64,000 bases of DNA. Source: Micromonospora sp045209745. Its GTDB lineage: Bacteria; Actinomycetota; Actinomycetes; Mycobacteriales; Micromonosporaceae. How positions within the stretch are numbered: position 1 is the first letter of the stretch; each line of letters starts with the position of its first letter. The stretch is taken from positions 1,178,001-1,242,000 of the forward strand of contig NZ_CP109273.1 in NCBI RefSeq assembly GCF_045209745.1, given 5' to 3'. This document shows positions 7,477 to 16,472 of the stretch, piece after piece. The position numbers were made by a program, and so were the translations under genes. The notes beneath the pieces are model-generated. The model saw only the letters and a program-made list of their open reading frames with translations. It was not told the DNA's origin and made no database searches.

Positions 7477-8298
7477 ATGACGATGGACGACACCAGCCAG
7501 CGCCTGTTGATGTGCCGGCCGACGTACTTCGCCGTCGACTACGCGATCAACCCCTGGATGGACCCGAGCGCGCCGGTCGACACCGCGCTGGCCGTCCGGC
7601 AGTGGGAGCAGCTGCGCCAGACGTACCTTGACCTGGGCCACACCGTCGAGGAGATCACTCCGGTGCCCGGCCTGCCCGACATGGTCTTCGCCGCCAACGG
7701 TGGCACCGTGATCGACGGCAAGGCCATGGCCGTGCAGTTCCGCGACCCGCAGCGCGCCGACGAGGCACCGGCATACCGGGCCTGGTTCGAGGCCGCCGGC
7801 TTCGAGATGTACGACCCGAAGCACGTCAACGAGGGCGAGGGCGACGTCCTGCTGGCCGGCGATTACCTGCTGGCCGGCACCGGCTTCCGCACGGCGCACG
7901 CCTCGCACGCCCAGTTGCAGGAGGTCTTCGGCTACCCGGTGATCACCATGCAACTCGTCGACCCGCGCTTCTACCACCTGGACACCGCGCTGACCGTGCT
8001 CGACGAGCGGACCGTGGCGTACCTGCCCGAGGCGTTCGCCCCCGGCAGCCAGGCCGTGCTGCGCCGGCTCTTCCCCGACGCCGTGCACGCCACCCTGGCC
8101 GACGCCGAGGTGCTGGGGCTGAACGCGGTCAGCGACGGGCGGCACGTCGTGCTGCCCGCGCAGGCCACCGACCTGGCCGCCAAGCTGCGCGACCGGGGCT
8201 ACGAAACCATCGGTGTCGACCTGTCCGAGCTGCGTAAGGCCGGCGGCGGACCGAAGTGCTGCACGTTGCGACTCCGTCAGGGAAAGGCAAGCAAGTGA
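7477..8298 (+). CDS. ddaH: Dimethylarginine dimethylaminohydrolase-type amidinotransferase-fold enzyme
   Basis: A 273-residue enzyme of the arginine deiminase/DDAH superfamily, which hydrolyses the guanidino group of (methyl)arginine or a related substrate. Visible landmarks are PGLPDMVFAANGGTV near residues 65-79 (substrate Asp and Asn), FRTAHASH near 143-150, the catalytic histidine in YHLDTAL near 170, and the C-terminal nucleophile in GGGPKCCTLRL near 255-265. ATG at 7477 follows GGAGCAGG. The stop overlaps the rocD start (GTGA), so both enzymes are co-translated; together they suggest arginine or arginine-derivative catabolism through ornithine to glutamate semialdehyde. Strict DDAH versus arginine deiminase or hydrolase activity cannot be decided here. 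Confidence 0.85.
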   Translation: MTMDDTSQRLLMCRPTYFAVDYAINPWMDPSAPVDTALAVRQWEQLRQTYLDLGHTVEEITPVPGLPDMVFAANGGTVIDGKAMAVQFRDPQRADEAPAYRAWFEAAGFEMYDPKHVNEGEGDVLLAGDYLLAGTGFRTAHASHAQLQEVFGYPVITMQLVDPRFYHLDTALTVLDERTVAYLPEAFAPGSQAVLRRLFPDAVHATLADAEVLGLNAVSDGRHVVLPAQATDLAAKLRDRGYETIGVDLSELRKAGGGPKCCTLRLRQGKASK

Positions 8299-9512
8299 TC
8301 GTGGATGACATCCTGCGGACGCCGGGAGCGGTCCGGGACGCCGAGCGCTGGACGGCGCACAACTACCACCCGCTGCCGGTGGTGATCTCGTCCGCGGAGG
8401 GTGCCTGGCTCACCGACGTGGACGGCCGCCGCTACCTGGACTGCCTGGCCGGCTACTCCGCACTGAACTTCGGCCACCGGCACCCGCAGCTGATCGCTGC
8501 CGCGCACGCACAGCTGGACCGGCTGACGCTGACCAGCCGGGCGTTCATCCACGACCAGTTCGCCGACTTCTGCCGGGAGCTGGCCGAGCTGTGCGGCAAG
8601 GACCTGGTACTGCCGATGAACACCGGCGCCGAGGCGGTGGAAACCGGGATCAAGGTGGCCCGCAAATGGGGCTACCAGGTCAAGGGCGTGCCCGCCGGGC
8701 AGGCCAACATCGTGGTCGCCGAGGGCAACTTCCACGGGCGGACCACCACCATCGTGAGCTTCTCCACCGACGAGGACGCCCGCGCCGACTTCGGGCCGTA
8801 CACCCCGGGGTTCACGGTCGTGCCGTACGGCGACCTGGACGCACTGGCCGCCGCGATCGACGAGAACACCGTGGCCGTGCTGCTCGAGCCGATCCAGGGC
8901 GAGCAGGGCGTGGTGGTGCCACCGGAGGGCTACCTGCCGGGCGTACGCCAGGTCTGCACCGAGCGCAACGTGTTGTTCATCGCCGACGAGATCCAGTCCG
9001 GCCTGGGGCGTACCGGCGAGACCTTCGCCTGTGACCACGAGGGCGTCGTGCCGGACATGTACCTGCTCGGCAAGGCGCTCGGCGGCGGCATCGTGCCGGT
9101 CTCCGCGGTGGCCGCGAACGCCGACGTGCTCGGTGTGCTCAAGCCCGGCCAGCACGGCTCCACCTTCGGCGGCAACCCCCTCGCCTGCGCGGTGGCCATC
9201 GAGGTGGTCCGACTGCTGGCGACCGGCGAGTTCCAGCGCCGCTCGGCCGAGCTGGGCGAGCGCCTCCGGGCCGGCCTGGAAGGGCTGCTCGGCAAGGGTC
9301 TGGTCGGGGTACGCGTCCGCGGTCTGTGGGCCGGTCTGGACATCGACCCGGCGCTGATGAGCGGGCGCGAGGCGTGTGAGCGCCTGATGGAGCGCGGCGT
9401 CCTCGCCAAGGACACCCACGGCTCCACCATCCGGCTCGCCCCGCCGCTGGTGATCACCGAGGACGAGATCGACCTAGCGGTAACCCAGCTAGCCGATGTA
9501 CTGACCAGCTAA
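8295..9512 (+). CDS. rocD: Ornithine-oxoacid aminotransferase
   Basis: A 405-residue class-III PLP aminotransferase converting ornithine and 2-oxoglutarate to glutamate semialdehyde and glutamate. The sequence carries YLDCLAGYSALNFGHRHP near residues 48-65, the PLP-binding aspartate in FIADEIQSGLGRTG near 228-241, and the Schiff-base lysine in LLGKALGGG near 255-263. GTG at 8295 overlaps the ddaH stop (GTGA); there is no separate ribosome binding site, so translation is coupled. The length matches the family. A large inverted repeat follows, separating it from the convergent FHA gene. Confidence 0.93.
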   Translation: MIVDDILRTPGAVRDAERWTAHNYHPLPVVISSAEGAWLTDVDGRRYLDCLAGYSALNFGHRHPQLIAAAHAQLDRLTLTSRAFIHDQFADFCRELAELCGKDLVLPMNTGAEAVETGIKVARKWGYQVKGVPAGQANIVVAEGNFHGRTTTIVSFSTDEDARADFGPYTPGFTVVPYGDLDALAAAIDENTVAVLLEPIQGEQGVVVPPEGYLPGVRQVCTERNVLFIADEIQSGLGRTGETFACDHEGVVPDMYLLGKALGGGIVPVSAVAANADVLGVLKPGQHGSTFGGNPLACAVAIEVVRLLATGEFQRRSAELGERLRAGLEGLLGKGLVGVRVRGLWAGLDIDPALMSGREACERLMERGVLAKDTHGSTIRLAPPLVITEDEIDLAVTQLADVLTS

Positions 9513-9514
9513 AC

Positions 9515-9707
9515 CCTTTCCCCACCCCACCCCGCCCCACCCCGCCCCCTCTCCGCCCCCCGCCACCCTCGCCCCGTCGATCTAGGGCAGATCGTCGCTT
9601 AATGATCTCGAATCACGACGATATGCCCTAGATCGACGGGGCGGTGGGGGGGCGGGGCGGCGGGGCGGGGGGGCGGGGGGGCGGCGGGCGGCGGGGTGGG
9701 GGGCGGG
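9515..9707. repeat. C-tract, long inverted repeat and G-tract between convergent genes
   Basis: After the rocD stop the plus strand is almost pure C runs (about 9515-9570), then comes the inverted repeat at 9571-9642, then almost pure G runs (about 9637-9707) up to the stop of the FHA gene. The C-rich and G-rich flanks could extend the hairpin, and the G-rich plus strand has many runs of four or more G, so it could form quadruplexes. The 17-base string at 9530-9546 (CCCCGCCCCACCCCGCC) occurs again at 58242-58258, beside another convergent-end repeat. Confidence 0.75.
9571..9642. terminator. Bidirectional terminator-like long inverted repeat (element 1)
   Basis: The 27-base arms 9571-9597 and 9616-9642 are complementary with one mismatch, around an 18-base loop. 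The core is GTCGATCTAGGGCA. It lies between the convergent rocD and FHA genes. Such a stem is far longer than a standard terminator. Confidence 0.8.
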
Positions 9708-10862
9708 TTAGGGGCGGGGTAGGCGCATGGCCATTGTTGGGGCTTCGGCCATTACCGAGGTGGGGGTGAACGGGGCGCCGGTCGGCAACTCCTCGGCGCG
9801 GCCGATCTGCACCCCGGGGTAGAGCTCCACCATGTCGTTCTCGCCCAACACCCGGGACTGCTGTGGTGCCAGGGGGATCCGGTCCGACTCGGCCATCGAG
9901 CCGGCCGGGCGGATGCCGGAGCCGTTGGTGCTGACGTCGGTGACGATGACCTCGCCCACCCGCAGCTCGAAGTGGACGTGGCCACGGCTGATCCACCGCC
10001 GGGCCTCGTCGTTGAGCCACTGCCCGAGCATGATGCCGCCGTCCTCCTCCGGGGCTCGGCCAGCCACCACCGGCTGCTCCTCGCTCAGCACGAACCGCCG
10101 CCGGACCAGACCGCCGACGCGCACCGCGAGCACCTCCGTACGCGGACGAGGGCCACCGTCACCGAGCCGTACGCCGTGCCGGGGGCAGGTCGGTACGCCG
10201 TTGCGCAGCGCGGGCGGTGGCTGCCCGGCGGGGCTGCGTTCGACCACCCGGGCCAGGTCGGCGAACGCGCCGCCCCCGCCACCGCTGCCGAACAACGCAC
10301 AGCCCGACTCCGGGCAGCGCCACTGGCGGGCCAGCAACTTGGTCCCGGTCTGCGAGCGCTTGCCGGCGACCGGCGTGTGCCCGCCGCCGACGTGCGCGAT
10401 GAACACCGGCCCGCCGGCGCCCGGCACCGGGGCGAGCACCCGACCGGGCTGCTCGACCAGCCACGGGAACCGACCCCGCAGCCCATCGAAGCGAACCCTG
10501 CTGAGCACCGGCAGCCCGAGCAGGTCGGCGACCTCCAACATCCGGTCGCCCGGGTTGTCGAGCACCTCGACGAGCCCGTCGTCGGCCCAGCGGCGGACGA
10601 CCATCCGCTCGTTGGAGGTGAGGTCGGCGTCGGAGAGCAGCGCCCGGTGGACCACCGCGTAGACCTGGACGCTGTCCTCCTCCAACTCGCGGGAGAGCGC
10701 GTCGATGACCATGCCCAGGCGCAGCAGGCTGGCCGGCCGGCCGCCGTCGATGTCCTGGTAGCGGATCACCTCAGCCAGGTCGACCACGGCCCGGGCCAGC
10801 GATGGGTCGGTGCACACCCGTCCCTCGATGGCGTCCAAAACCTTGCTGATCTCGAATCTCAT
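9708..10862 (-). CDS. FHA-domain protein with N-terminal helical module
   Basis: A 384-residue protein. The C-terminal 110 residues form a forkhead-associated domain that binds phosphothreonine: VAGRAPEEDGG, then SRGHVHFEL and the TNGSG loop near residues 315-345. The N-terminal 110 residues (MRFEISKVLDAIEGRVCTDP..., ending in a winged-helix-like NERMVVRRWADDGLVEVLDN) look like an independent helical domain, and a central part contains CxxxxC-like cysteines (CPESGC, CPRHG) that may bind zinc. The start overlaps the stop of the pterin dehydratase (ATGA). It is probably a read-out partner of Ser/Thr kinases; its binding partner is unknown. Confidence 0.85.
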   Translation of the reverse strand: MRFEISKVLDAIEGRVCTDPSLARAVVDLAEVIRYQDIDGGRPASLLRLGMVIDALSRELEEDSVQVYAVVHRALLSDADLTSNERMVVRRWADDGLVEVLDNPGDRMLEVADLLGLPVLSRVRFDGLRGRFPWLVEQPGRVLAPVPGAGGPVFIAHVGGGHTPVAGKRSQTGTKLLARQWRCPESGCALFGSGGGGGAFADLARVVERSPAGQPPPALRNGVPTCPRHGVRLGDGGPRPRTEVLAVRVGGLVRRRFVLSEEQPVVAGRAPEEDGGIMLGQWLNDEARRWISRGHVHFELRVGEVIVTDVSTNGSGIRPAGSMAESDRIPLAPQQSRVLGENDMVELYPGVQIGRAEELPTGAPFTPTSVMAEAPTMAMRLPRP

Positions 10863-11152
10863 GCCGCGCTCCGGACGATGTCGTCGATCCGCCGGGCCAG
10901 CTCGATGTCCCGGTGGGTGACCCCACCGGCCGAGTGCGTGACACAGCGGAAGGTCAGGGTCCGCCATCGGATGTCGATGTCGGGATGGTGGTCGAGCTCC
11001 TCGGCCACCGTCGCCACCCGGTCCACCACTGCGATGGCGTCCGGGAAACTGCCGAGCTGGACGGTACGACCGATGCCGGTCGGGTCGCCCGACCAGTCGG
11101 TCAACCCGCCCAGCTCTTCTCGCACCGCGTCCGCGGTGAGCAGGTCTGCCAT
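10859..11152 (-). CDS. 4a-hydroxytetrahydrobiopterin dehydratase (PCD/DCoH)
   Basis: A 97-residue protein with the family's catalytic pattern EELDHHPDIDIRW near residues 51-63 and THRDIELARRID near the end. The enzyme dehydrates the carbinolamine of tetrahydropterin, recycling the cofactor of aromatic amino acid hydroxylases. No such hydroxylase is in the window. The stop overlaps the start of the downstream FHA gene (ATGA), an operon pairing with no obvious functional link. Confidence 0.93.
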   Translation of the reverse strand: MADLLTADAVREELGGLTDWSGDPTGIGRTVQLGSFPDAIAVVDRVATVAEELDHHPDIDIRWRTLTFRCVTHSAGGVTHRDIELARRIDDIVRSAA

Positions 11153-11229
11153 GACCAGACCCTACCGGTGGCGCGTCCGACGGGCCGGACGCGCCGTCGT
11201 GCGCCGGATCTGCGGTCCGAAAATGCGCC

Positions 11230-11261
11230 GGCGGGGCGGCATCGTCAGATGCCGCCCCGCC
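11230..11261 (-). terminator. Terminator hairpin after the desaturase gene
   Basis: GGCGGGGCGGCATC and GATGCCGCCCCGCC form a perfect 14-bp stem with a GTCA tetraloop, 29 bp beyond the minus-strand desaturase stop and upstream of the pterin dehydratase gene. Confidence 0.75.
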
Positions 11262-11289
11262 AATCAACCCTCGTGTCGGCCGTACCTGT

Positions 11290-12342
11290 TCAGCCGCGCA
11301 GCGGTTGACCGACCGCGTGCAGGTGACCAAGTGCCTGCCGGTACGACTCGACCAGCCCGGTCTCGGCGTACGGGATGCCCTGCTCGCTGCAGTAGGCGCG
11401 CACGATCGGCTGGGCCCGGCGCAGGTTGGCGCGCGGCATGTTCGGGAACAGGTGGTGCTCGATCTGGTAGTTGAGCCCACCCAGCGTGGTGTCGACCAGC
11501 CGGCTGCCCCGCACGTTGCGGGAGGTCAGCACCTGCTTACGCAGGAAGTCCAGCTCGTCCTCGGCGGTCGGCATCGGCATGCCCTTGTGGTTCGGCGCGA
11601 ACGCGCAGCCCATGTAGAAACCCCACAGCGCCTGGTGCACGGCGGCGAAGAGGAGCGCCTTGACCGGCGACATGACCGCCAACAGCAGTGCCACGTAGCC
11701 GGCGGTGTGCGCGACGAGCAGCACCGCCTCGACCGCCCGGTGTCGCATCGGGGTGGTGTACCGGCCGTCCGGCTCCCGCCCGACGATCGCCCGGATGCTC
11801 GCCACGTGCAGGCTCAGGCCCTCCAGCAGGAGCATCGGGAAGAAGAGGTACGCCTGCCGCTTGGCCAGCCAGCGATTGATCCCTCGGGTCTCCTGCGCCT
11901 GCTCGGGCGTCCACACCAGGGCACCGGCGCCGACGTCCGGGTCCTCGTCCTCGTGGTTGGGGTTGGCGTGGTGCCGGTTGTGCTTGTCGACCCACCAGCC
12001 ATAGCTGATCCCCACCGCCACGTTGCCGGCGAGCAGACCCACCAGCTCGCTGGGACCGCGCCGACGGAACATCTGGCGGTGCCCGGCGTCGTGGCCGAGG
12101 AACGCGACCTGGGTGGTGGCCACCGCCATCAGGGCCGCGAGCGGCAGCTGCCACCAGGAGTCGCCGAGCAGGAACACCGCCACCCAGCCGGCCACGAAGG
12201 CGCCGAGGGTGAACGCGATGCGGGTGACATACCAGCCGGGGCGCCGCTCCAGCAGGCCCGCCTGGCTGATCCGTCGGGACAACTGTGCGTAGTCACTGCC
12301 TCGCCGTTGTACCGGCGGTTCCGCCACCGCTCCCAGCGCCAT
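11290..12342 (-). CDS. Membrane fatty-acid desaturase
   Basis: A 350-residue acyl-CoA/acyl-lipid desaturase with the three histidine boxes that bind the di-iron centre: HDAGH near residue 80, HNRHH near 120, and QIEHH near 295. Four or so transmembrane segments surround them (for example near 35-60 and 190-230). The class (linoleoyl-CoA/delta-6-like) introduces a double bond into membrane fatty acids, which is often cold-regulated. ATG at 12340-12342 is preceded by GGGAG at 5-base spacing; an upstream TTG at 12394-12396 in frame would add 18 residues. No ferredoxin or regulator is adjacent. Confidence 0.9.
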   Translation of the reverse strand: MALGAVAEPPVQRRGSDYAQLSRRISQAGLLERRPGWYVTRIAFTLGAFVAGWVAVFLLGDSWWQLPLAALMAVATTQVAFLGHDAGHRQMFRRRGPSELVGLLAGNVAVGISYGWWVDKHNRHHANPNHEDEDPDVGAGALVWTPEQAQETRGINRWLAKRQAYLFFPMLLLEGLSLHVASIRAIVGREPDGRYTTPMRHRAVEAVLLVAHTAGYVALLLAVMSPVKALLFAAVHQALWGFYMGCAFAPNHKGMPMPTAEDELDFLRKQVLTSRNVRGSRLVDTTLGGLNYQIEHHLFPNMPRANLRRAQPIVRAYCSEQGIPYAETGLVESYRQALGHLHAVGQPLRG

Positions 12343-12477
12343 CGCTGCTCCCGTTCCGCTTGCGCCCGTACCGGAGTGGTTCGGGCTTATTGTCAAGTCT
12401 CCGGCTCACGGTCGCGCTGAGTAACCCAGACAACCCCCGAATGGGAGGTAGGGCGAGCCCTACCCCTGTGGTCCGGC

Positions 12478-15400
12478 TCAGCCCAGCCGGCCCACGGCGG
12501 CGCGCAACCGAGCCAGGTCACGCCGCCGCCGCTCGTAGCTGGCGGCGAGTCCGACCAGCGCCAACCCGCCGGCACCCAGGTAGATCCACCGGGGCAGCAG
12601 GTCCCATCCTCGGGCCAACTCGTGCAGCGCCAACAGCGCCAGCACCCCGCCGCCGAGCAGCACCGGTGCCTGCCATCGGCGGGTTGCGCCGGCCAGCACC
12701 GCGCCCAGCGCCGCCGCGCCGAGGAGCAGTCGCCGCCCCGACTGCGGGTCCGGACCGGCCAGTACCGACACGAGGCTCGGCAGCAGCGCCGCGACAAGCC
12801 CCGGGCCGAGGGCCGGCCAGCTGGTCAGCCCGGGTCGGGTGCGCAGCGCCAGCAGACCCGCGCCGAGTGCGAGCGCCGCAGCCGGCAGGGTGTACGCCTC
12901 CAGCGCGGTCACCCCGCCGGCGGCCAGCAACACCCACGCCCCGAGCAACTCGCTGCCGGCTGCGATGCCGGCGAAGGCCCACCGCCGGCCGGCCGGCTCA
13001 CCCCGGCGCAGCAGCCGCAGCGCGACGGCGACACCCCAGAGCACGCAGACGGTGGCGAGGTGCCGCGCCACTTCGACGGCGAGCACCGCCGCCACCAGCG
13101 CCACCGCCTGCGCGGCAGCGTCCAGCACCCGCCCGACCCGTGCCGGGGCCGGCATGGCCGCGACCGGCTGCGGCAGGGTCGCCGCGTCGGCGGGCGACGG
13201 GGTGGTTGCGGCCGCCCGCGGCGGGGTGGTCGCGGCGGCGACGGCCAGCACCAGTGCGGCCACCGCCAGCAGTGGGTACGCGGCCGCCCGCAACGGCAGC
13301 CCTGCGGCGAGCGGGGCGGTCAACGCCAGCGCGGATGCCGCACCCACCGCGGCGAGGCAACCGGCGATACGCACCTCGACCATGCGCGCCCCGACGGCGA
13401 CGACAACCGCCGCCACCAGCAGCACCCCCTCGGCGGCGAGCGTCCCGGCCCGGGTGGCCAGCAGCCCCACCACACCGGAGGCGACCAGCACCGCCCCCAC
13501 CGGTACGGCGATCGGTGCGAGCGCCGGGCGAGGCGCGACCAGAGCGGCGAGCAGCAGCGCGGCCAACCCGGCGAGCAGGACAGCCGCCGGCAGCACCGGC
13601 CACGGCGCGCCGACCGCGATGAGCAGCACCGGAAGCGCCGCCGCGACGAACGGCAGCGCGGGCAGCACCGCCGGGCGGACCCGTCGACCGACCAGCACGG
13701 CGGCCACCGCCAGCACGACCAGCGCCAACCCGGCGGGAAGCACCGTCGGGTCGGCCAGGAGCGTGGGCACCCCCGACCACACCCGCCCCCGGCTGTATGG
13801 CGACACGAGCGCGGCCAGCACCGCCGGCAGGGCCGCCAGGACAGCGACCGCCGCCAGCGCGCCACCCGCCACCACCACACCCGACCGGCCGGTCACCGAC
13901 GGCCCCCCGACCGCCAGCCCCCCAGCCGGCGCCGCCCCGATCGGCGATCCAACTTCCTGCGGCTCACCCGACCGGACCGACTTGTGATCGGCGGCCGGCG
14001 GCCGGTCCCAGCGGGCGACGAGCGCGACGCCCAGCGCCGCCAACGCGGCGTACAGCGCCAGCGGCTCGTTCCCCGCCACGACCAGCGGCGCGAGTCCCGG
14101 CACGGTCACCGCGACCACGGCGCCGGTCACCGCGTACCCGGTCAGCTCCACCCGGTGGCGACGCGCCGCGAGCACCGCGACCAGCGCCAGCCCGGCGGCG
14201 GCCAGCGCGAGCCGGGCCTGCCACCACGGCGGCGCGCCCGCGGCGAACAGCGCCACCACCGCGGCCCAGGGCAGCGCGAGCTGCGCGACCAGCAGACCTA
14301 CGCCGGCCACCTGCCGGTACGGCCCGGTGCCCCGTCGTACGGCCAGTGCCAGCCCGACCACGGCGATGACGCCGAGCGCCACCAGGACGCCGGACGGGGC
14401 GGCCAGGGCGACCAGCAGCCCGTGCCCGAGCAGGACGGCACCGCCGAGCGCGCGGGTGCGCAGGGAGGCCGGGTAGGTCGCCGGGCGGGCCAGCACGGCG
14501 AGCAGCAGCACGACCCCGCCGACCAGGTCGACGGCCACCACCTGCGGCCAGGAAGCCGTCCAGCCGGCGGGCACGGCGAGCAGCACTGCCACCGCGCCGG
14601 CCGTGGCGAGCACCGCCCGCGCACCCCGGGGCATCAGCAGCACCGTCGCGCCGATCGCCAACGCCACGGCGGGTGCCAACTGCCAGCCCCAGTCCAGGTC
14701 CGGTCCCGTCCCGGCCCCGCGCCACGGCGGCAGCGACCGGCCGACGGCGGCGACCGCGAGCACGGCGGTGACCAGCACGGCCAGCTGCGCCGTTACCGCC
14801 GCGACCAGCAGCGCACCGGCACCCGGGCCGGTCCGCCAACCGCCGACATCGGGCACCCCCGATCCAGCCCAGGTCGGCCGCTGCCGCGCCGGCCCGGCCA
14901 GGTCCGGCAGCAGCCGCACGGCCGCCGCCAGACCGACGGCCACCGTCGCCGCCGCGATCAGCAGCAGTGCCGGCCGCAGCTCGGCCACCGGACGCAGCAG
15001 GGCGACGGCGAGCACCGGCACCAGCAGCCCGGCGGCCACCGACCGCAGCGCCCACCCACCGACCAGCCAGGCCGCACCGAGCCCGGTGAGCGCGACCAGC
15101 AACAGCGGCAGCCCGGCCAGCAGTGGCGAACCCGCCGCCCGACCGAGGATCAGCGGCACGAGGGCGCAGGTGGCGGCACCGACGAGCGCGGCGACGTGGC
15201 CGATCCCGGCCAACACCCGGCCGACGAGCTGCCCCACCCCGTCCCGGCCGTGCAGCGCGACCAGCACGGCCAGGTTCAGCAGCGCCACCCCAAGCAGGAC
15301 CAGCGCCCAACCGGCCGCACCCGGTTCGGCCTCGACGGCGAGCAGCGGCAACACCGGCTGGGCGGTCAGCAGGGCGGCGAACCAGGGCCCGGTCAACCTG

Positions 15401-16095
15401 CTCCACCGGCCGTACGACACGGCGACCGCCGCGCTGGCCCCCCCGACCAGCGCGGCGTACCGGCTGCCCGGCCAGCCGGCCACACCGGCCAGGTCCACCG
15501 ACCAGGCCGCGTAACCGTCCAGCACCACCAGCAGCAACCCGACCGCGGCGAACGTCTCCGCCGTGCCGCGCAGCCCTCGGCGGACCGCCAGCAGCGGTAC
15601 GGCCAGGGCGAGCGCGGTGAACGCGGCCAGGAACAACGCCCGCCCGCCGACCCCCACCGCCGCCCAGGCCACCGCGGTGAACACCACCGCGGCGGTGCCG
15701 AGCAGGAGTCCACCGAGGACGAAGAGCAGCCCCTGGACGGTCCGGGTCGAGGTTTCCGCCGCACCCGGCGCCGATTCCGCCGTGGTGACCGGGCCGATGG
15801 GCGGCGACGCCGACCCGACGAGAGTCACGGGCCGCGCCACGACGGGAGCGGCCAACCCGGCGCGGACGACCGCTGCCAGCTCAGCCCGCCGCCGCGACGT
15901 GGCCGACAGTCGTCCGGCCAGCTCGACGTACACGCGACGGGCCCGGTCCACCTCCGGCTCGAGCTGGGCGACCTCCCGACTCAGCCGGACCACCTCGGCG
16001 GCGATCGGGTCGGGCGCGCGCCGACAGCCGGCGCAACCGGTCCTCAGATCGGCCGGGGCACCGCAGGCGGGGCAGGGATAGCGGGTCTCATCCAC
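12478..16095 (-). CDS. Giant SCO7613-type polytopic membrane protein with N-terminal zinc ribbon
   Basis: A 1205-residue protein of the group called SCO7613 C-terminal domain-containing membrane proteins. It starts at GTG 16095 with a cysteine-rich ribbon (CPAC at residues 8-11, CAGC at 21-24), then a coiled-coil-like segment near 30-75 (VVRLSREVAQLEPEVDRARR). The remaining 1100 residues are dozens of alanine, leucine and valine-rich hydrophobic helices, on the order of thirty. A proline-rich break occurs near the middle and another before the last quarter. No enzymatic motif is visible. Function is unknown; the family is widespread in actinobacteria. The codon composition is extremely GC- and Ala-biased, as expected for such a sequence. 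Confidence 0.85.
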   Translation of the reverse strand: MDETRYPCPACGAPADLRTGCAGCRRAPDPIAAEVVRLSREVAQLEPEVDRARRVYVELAGRLSATSRRRAELAAVVRAGLAAPVVARPVTLVGSASPPIGPVTTAESAPGAAETSTRTVQGLLFVLGGLLLGTAAVVFTAVAWAAVGVGGRALFLAAFTALALAVPLLAVRRGLRGTAETFAAVGLLLVVLDGYAAWSVDLAGVAGWPGSRYAALVGGASAAVAVSYGRWSRLTGPWFAALLTAQPVLPLLAVEAEPGAAGWALVLLGVALLNLAVLVALHGRDGVGQLVGRVLAGIGHVAALVGAATCALVPLILGRAAGSPLLAGLPLLLVALTGLGAAWLVGGWALRSVAAGLLVPVLAVALLRPVAELRPALLLIAAATVAVGLAAAVRLLPDLAGPARQRPTWAGSGVPDVGGWRTGPGAGALLVAAVTAQLAVLVTAVLAVAAVGRSLPPWRGAGTGPDLDWGWQLAPAVALAIGATVLLMPRGARAVLATAGAVAVLLAVPAGWTASWPQVVAVDLVGGVVLLLAVLARPATYPASLRTRALGGAVLLGHGLLVALAAPSGVLVALGVIAVVGLALAVRRGTGPYRQVAGVGLLVAQLALPWAAVVALFAAGAPPWWQARLALAAAGLALVAVLAARRHRVELTGYAVTGAVVAVTVPGLAPLVVAGNEPLALYAALAALGVALVARWDRPPAADHKSVRSGEPQEVGSPIGAAPAGGLAVGGPSVTGRSGVVVAGGALAAVAVLAALPAVLAALVSPYSRGRVWSGVPTLLADPTVLPAGLALVVLAVAAVLVGRRVRPAVLPALPFVAAALPVLLIAVGAPWPVLPAAVLLAGLAALLLAALVAPRPALAPIAVPVGAVLVASGVVGLLATRAGTLAAEGVLLVAAVVVAVGARMVEVRIAGCLAAVGAASALALTAPLAAGLPLRAAAYPLLAVAALVLAVAAATTPPRAAATTPSPADAATLPQPVAAMPAPARVGRVLDAAAQAVALVAAVLAVEVARHLATVCVLWGVAVALRLLRRGEPAGRRWAFAGIAAGSELLGAWVLLAAGGVTALEAYTLPAAALALGAGLLALRTRPGLTSWPALGPGLVAALLPSLVSVLAGPDPQSGRRLLLGAAALGAVLAGATRRWQAPVLLGGGVLALLALHELARGWDLLPRWIYLGAGGLALVGLAASYERRRRDLARLRAAVGRLG

Positions 16096-16142
16096 CCGGT
16101 CATCATCGGCAGCCGACCGGGGCGCGGCCAGAGTGCGCGTAC

Positions 16143-16463
16143 TCAGGGGCGGGTGTGCTCGAACACCCAGGTGGCGTAGTCGGGATTGCCGCTCGCCACC
16201 CTGGACACCAGGATCTCCGGCACCTCGTACGGGTGGCTGACCCGGATCTGGTCCACCAGCGCGGAGAGCCGATCGGGCGAGGTCTTGAACTGCACCGACC
16301 ATTCGGTGCTGGTCTCCACTCCGGACCGCCACCAATAGGTGCTGTCCACCTGACCACCCACCTGGGCGCAGGCGGCGAGCCGACCGGCGACGGCTGCGGC
16401 CGCCAGCACGTCGGCAACCGAACGCGCATCCACCACCGTCGTTACCACGCAGATCTGCTGCAC
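16143..16463 (-). CDS. cutA: CutA1 divalent-cation tolerance protein
   Basis: A 106-residue trimeric CutA1 protein. The family pattern is plain: VVTTVVDARSVADVLAAAAVAGRLAACAQV at the start, then STYWWRSGVE near 41-50 and the strongly conserved HPYEVPEILV near 77-86. It starts at GTG 16463. The biological role is unsettled; metal tolerance was proposed in E. coli. It sits between the giant membrane protein and the PlsC gene on the same strand, 9 bp after the latter's stop, so it may be co-transcribed with the patatin/PlsC pair. Confidence 0.93.
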   Translation of the reverse strand: MQQICVVTTVVDARSVADVLAAAAVAGRLAACAQVGGQVDSTYWWRSGVETSTEWSVQFKTSPDRLSALVDQIRVSHPYEVPEILVSRVASGNPDYATWVFEHTRP

Positions 16464-16472
16464 GACCGCACC

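Noticed and set aside
12622..16179. Long plus-strand open frame (about 1185 codons) opposite the giant membrane protein
   Set aside because: Composition is Arg/Gln/His/Gly-rich shadow sequence caused by Ala/Leu/Val codons on the other strand.
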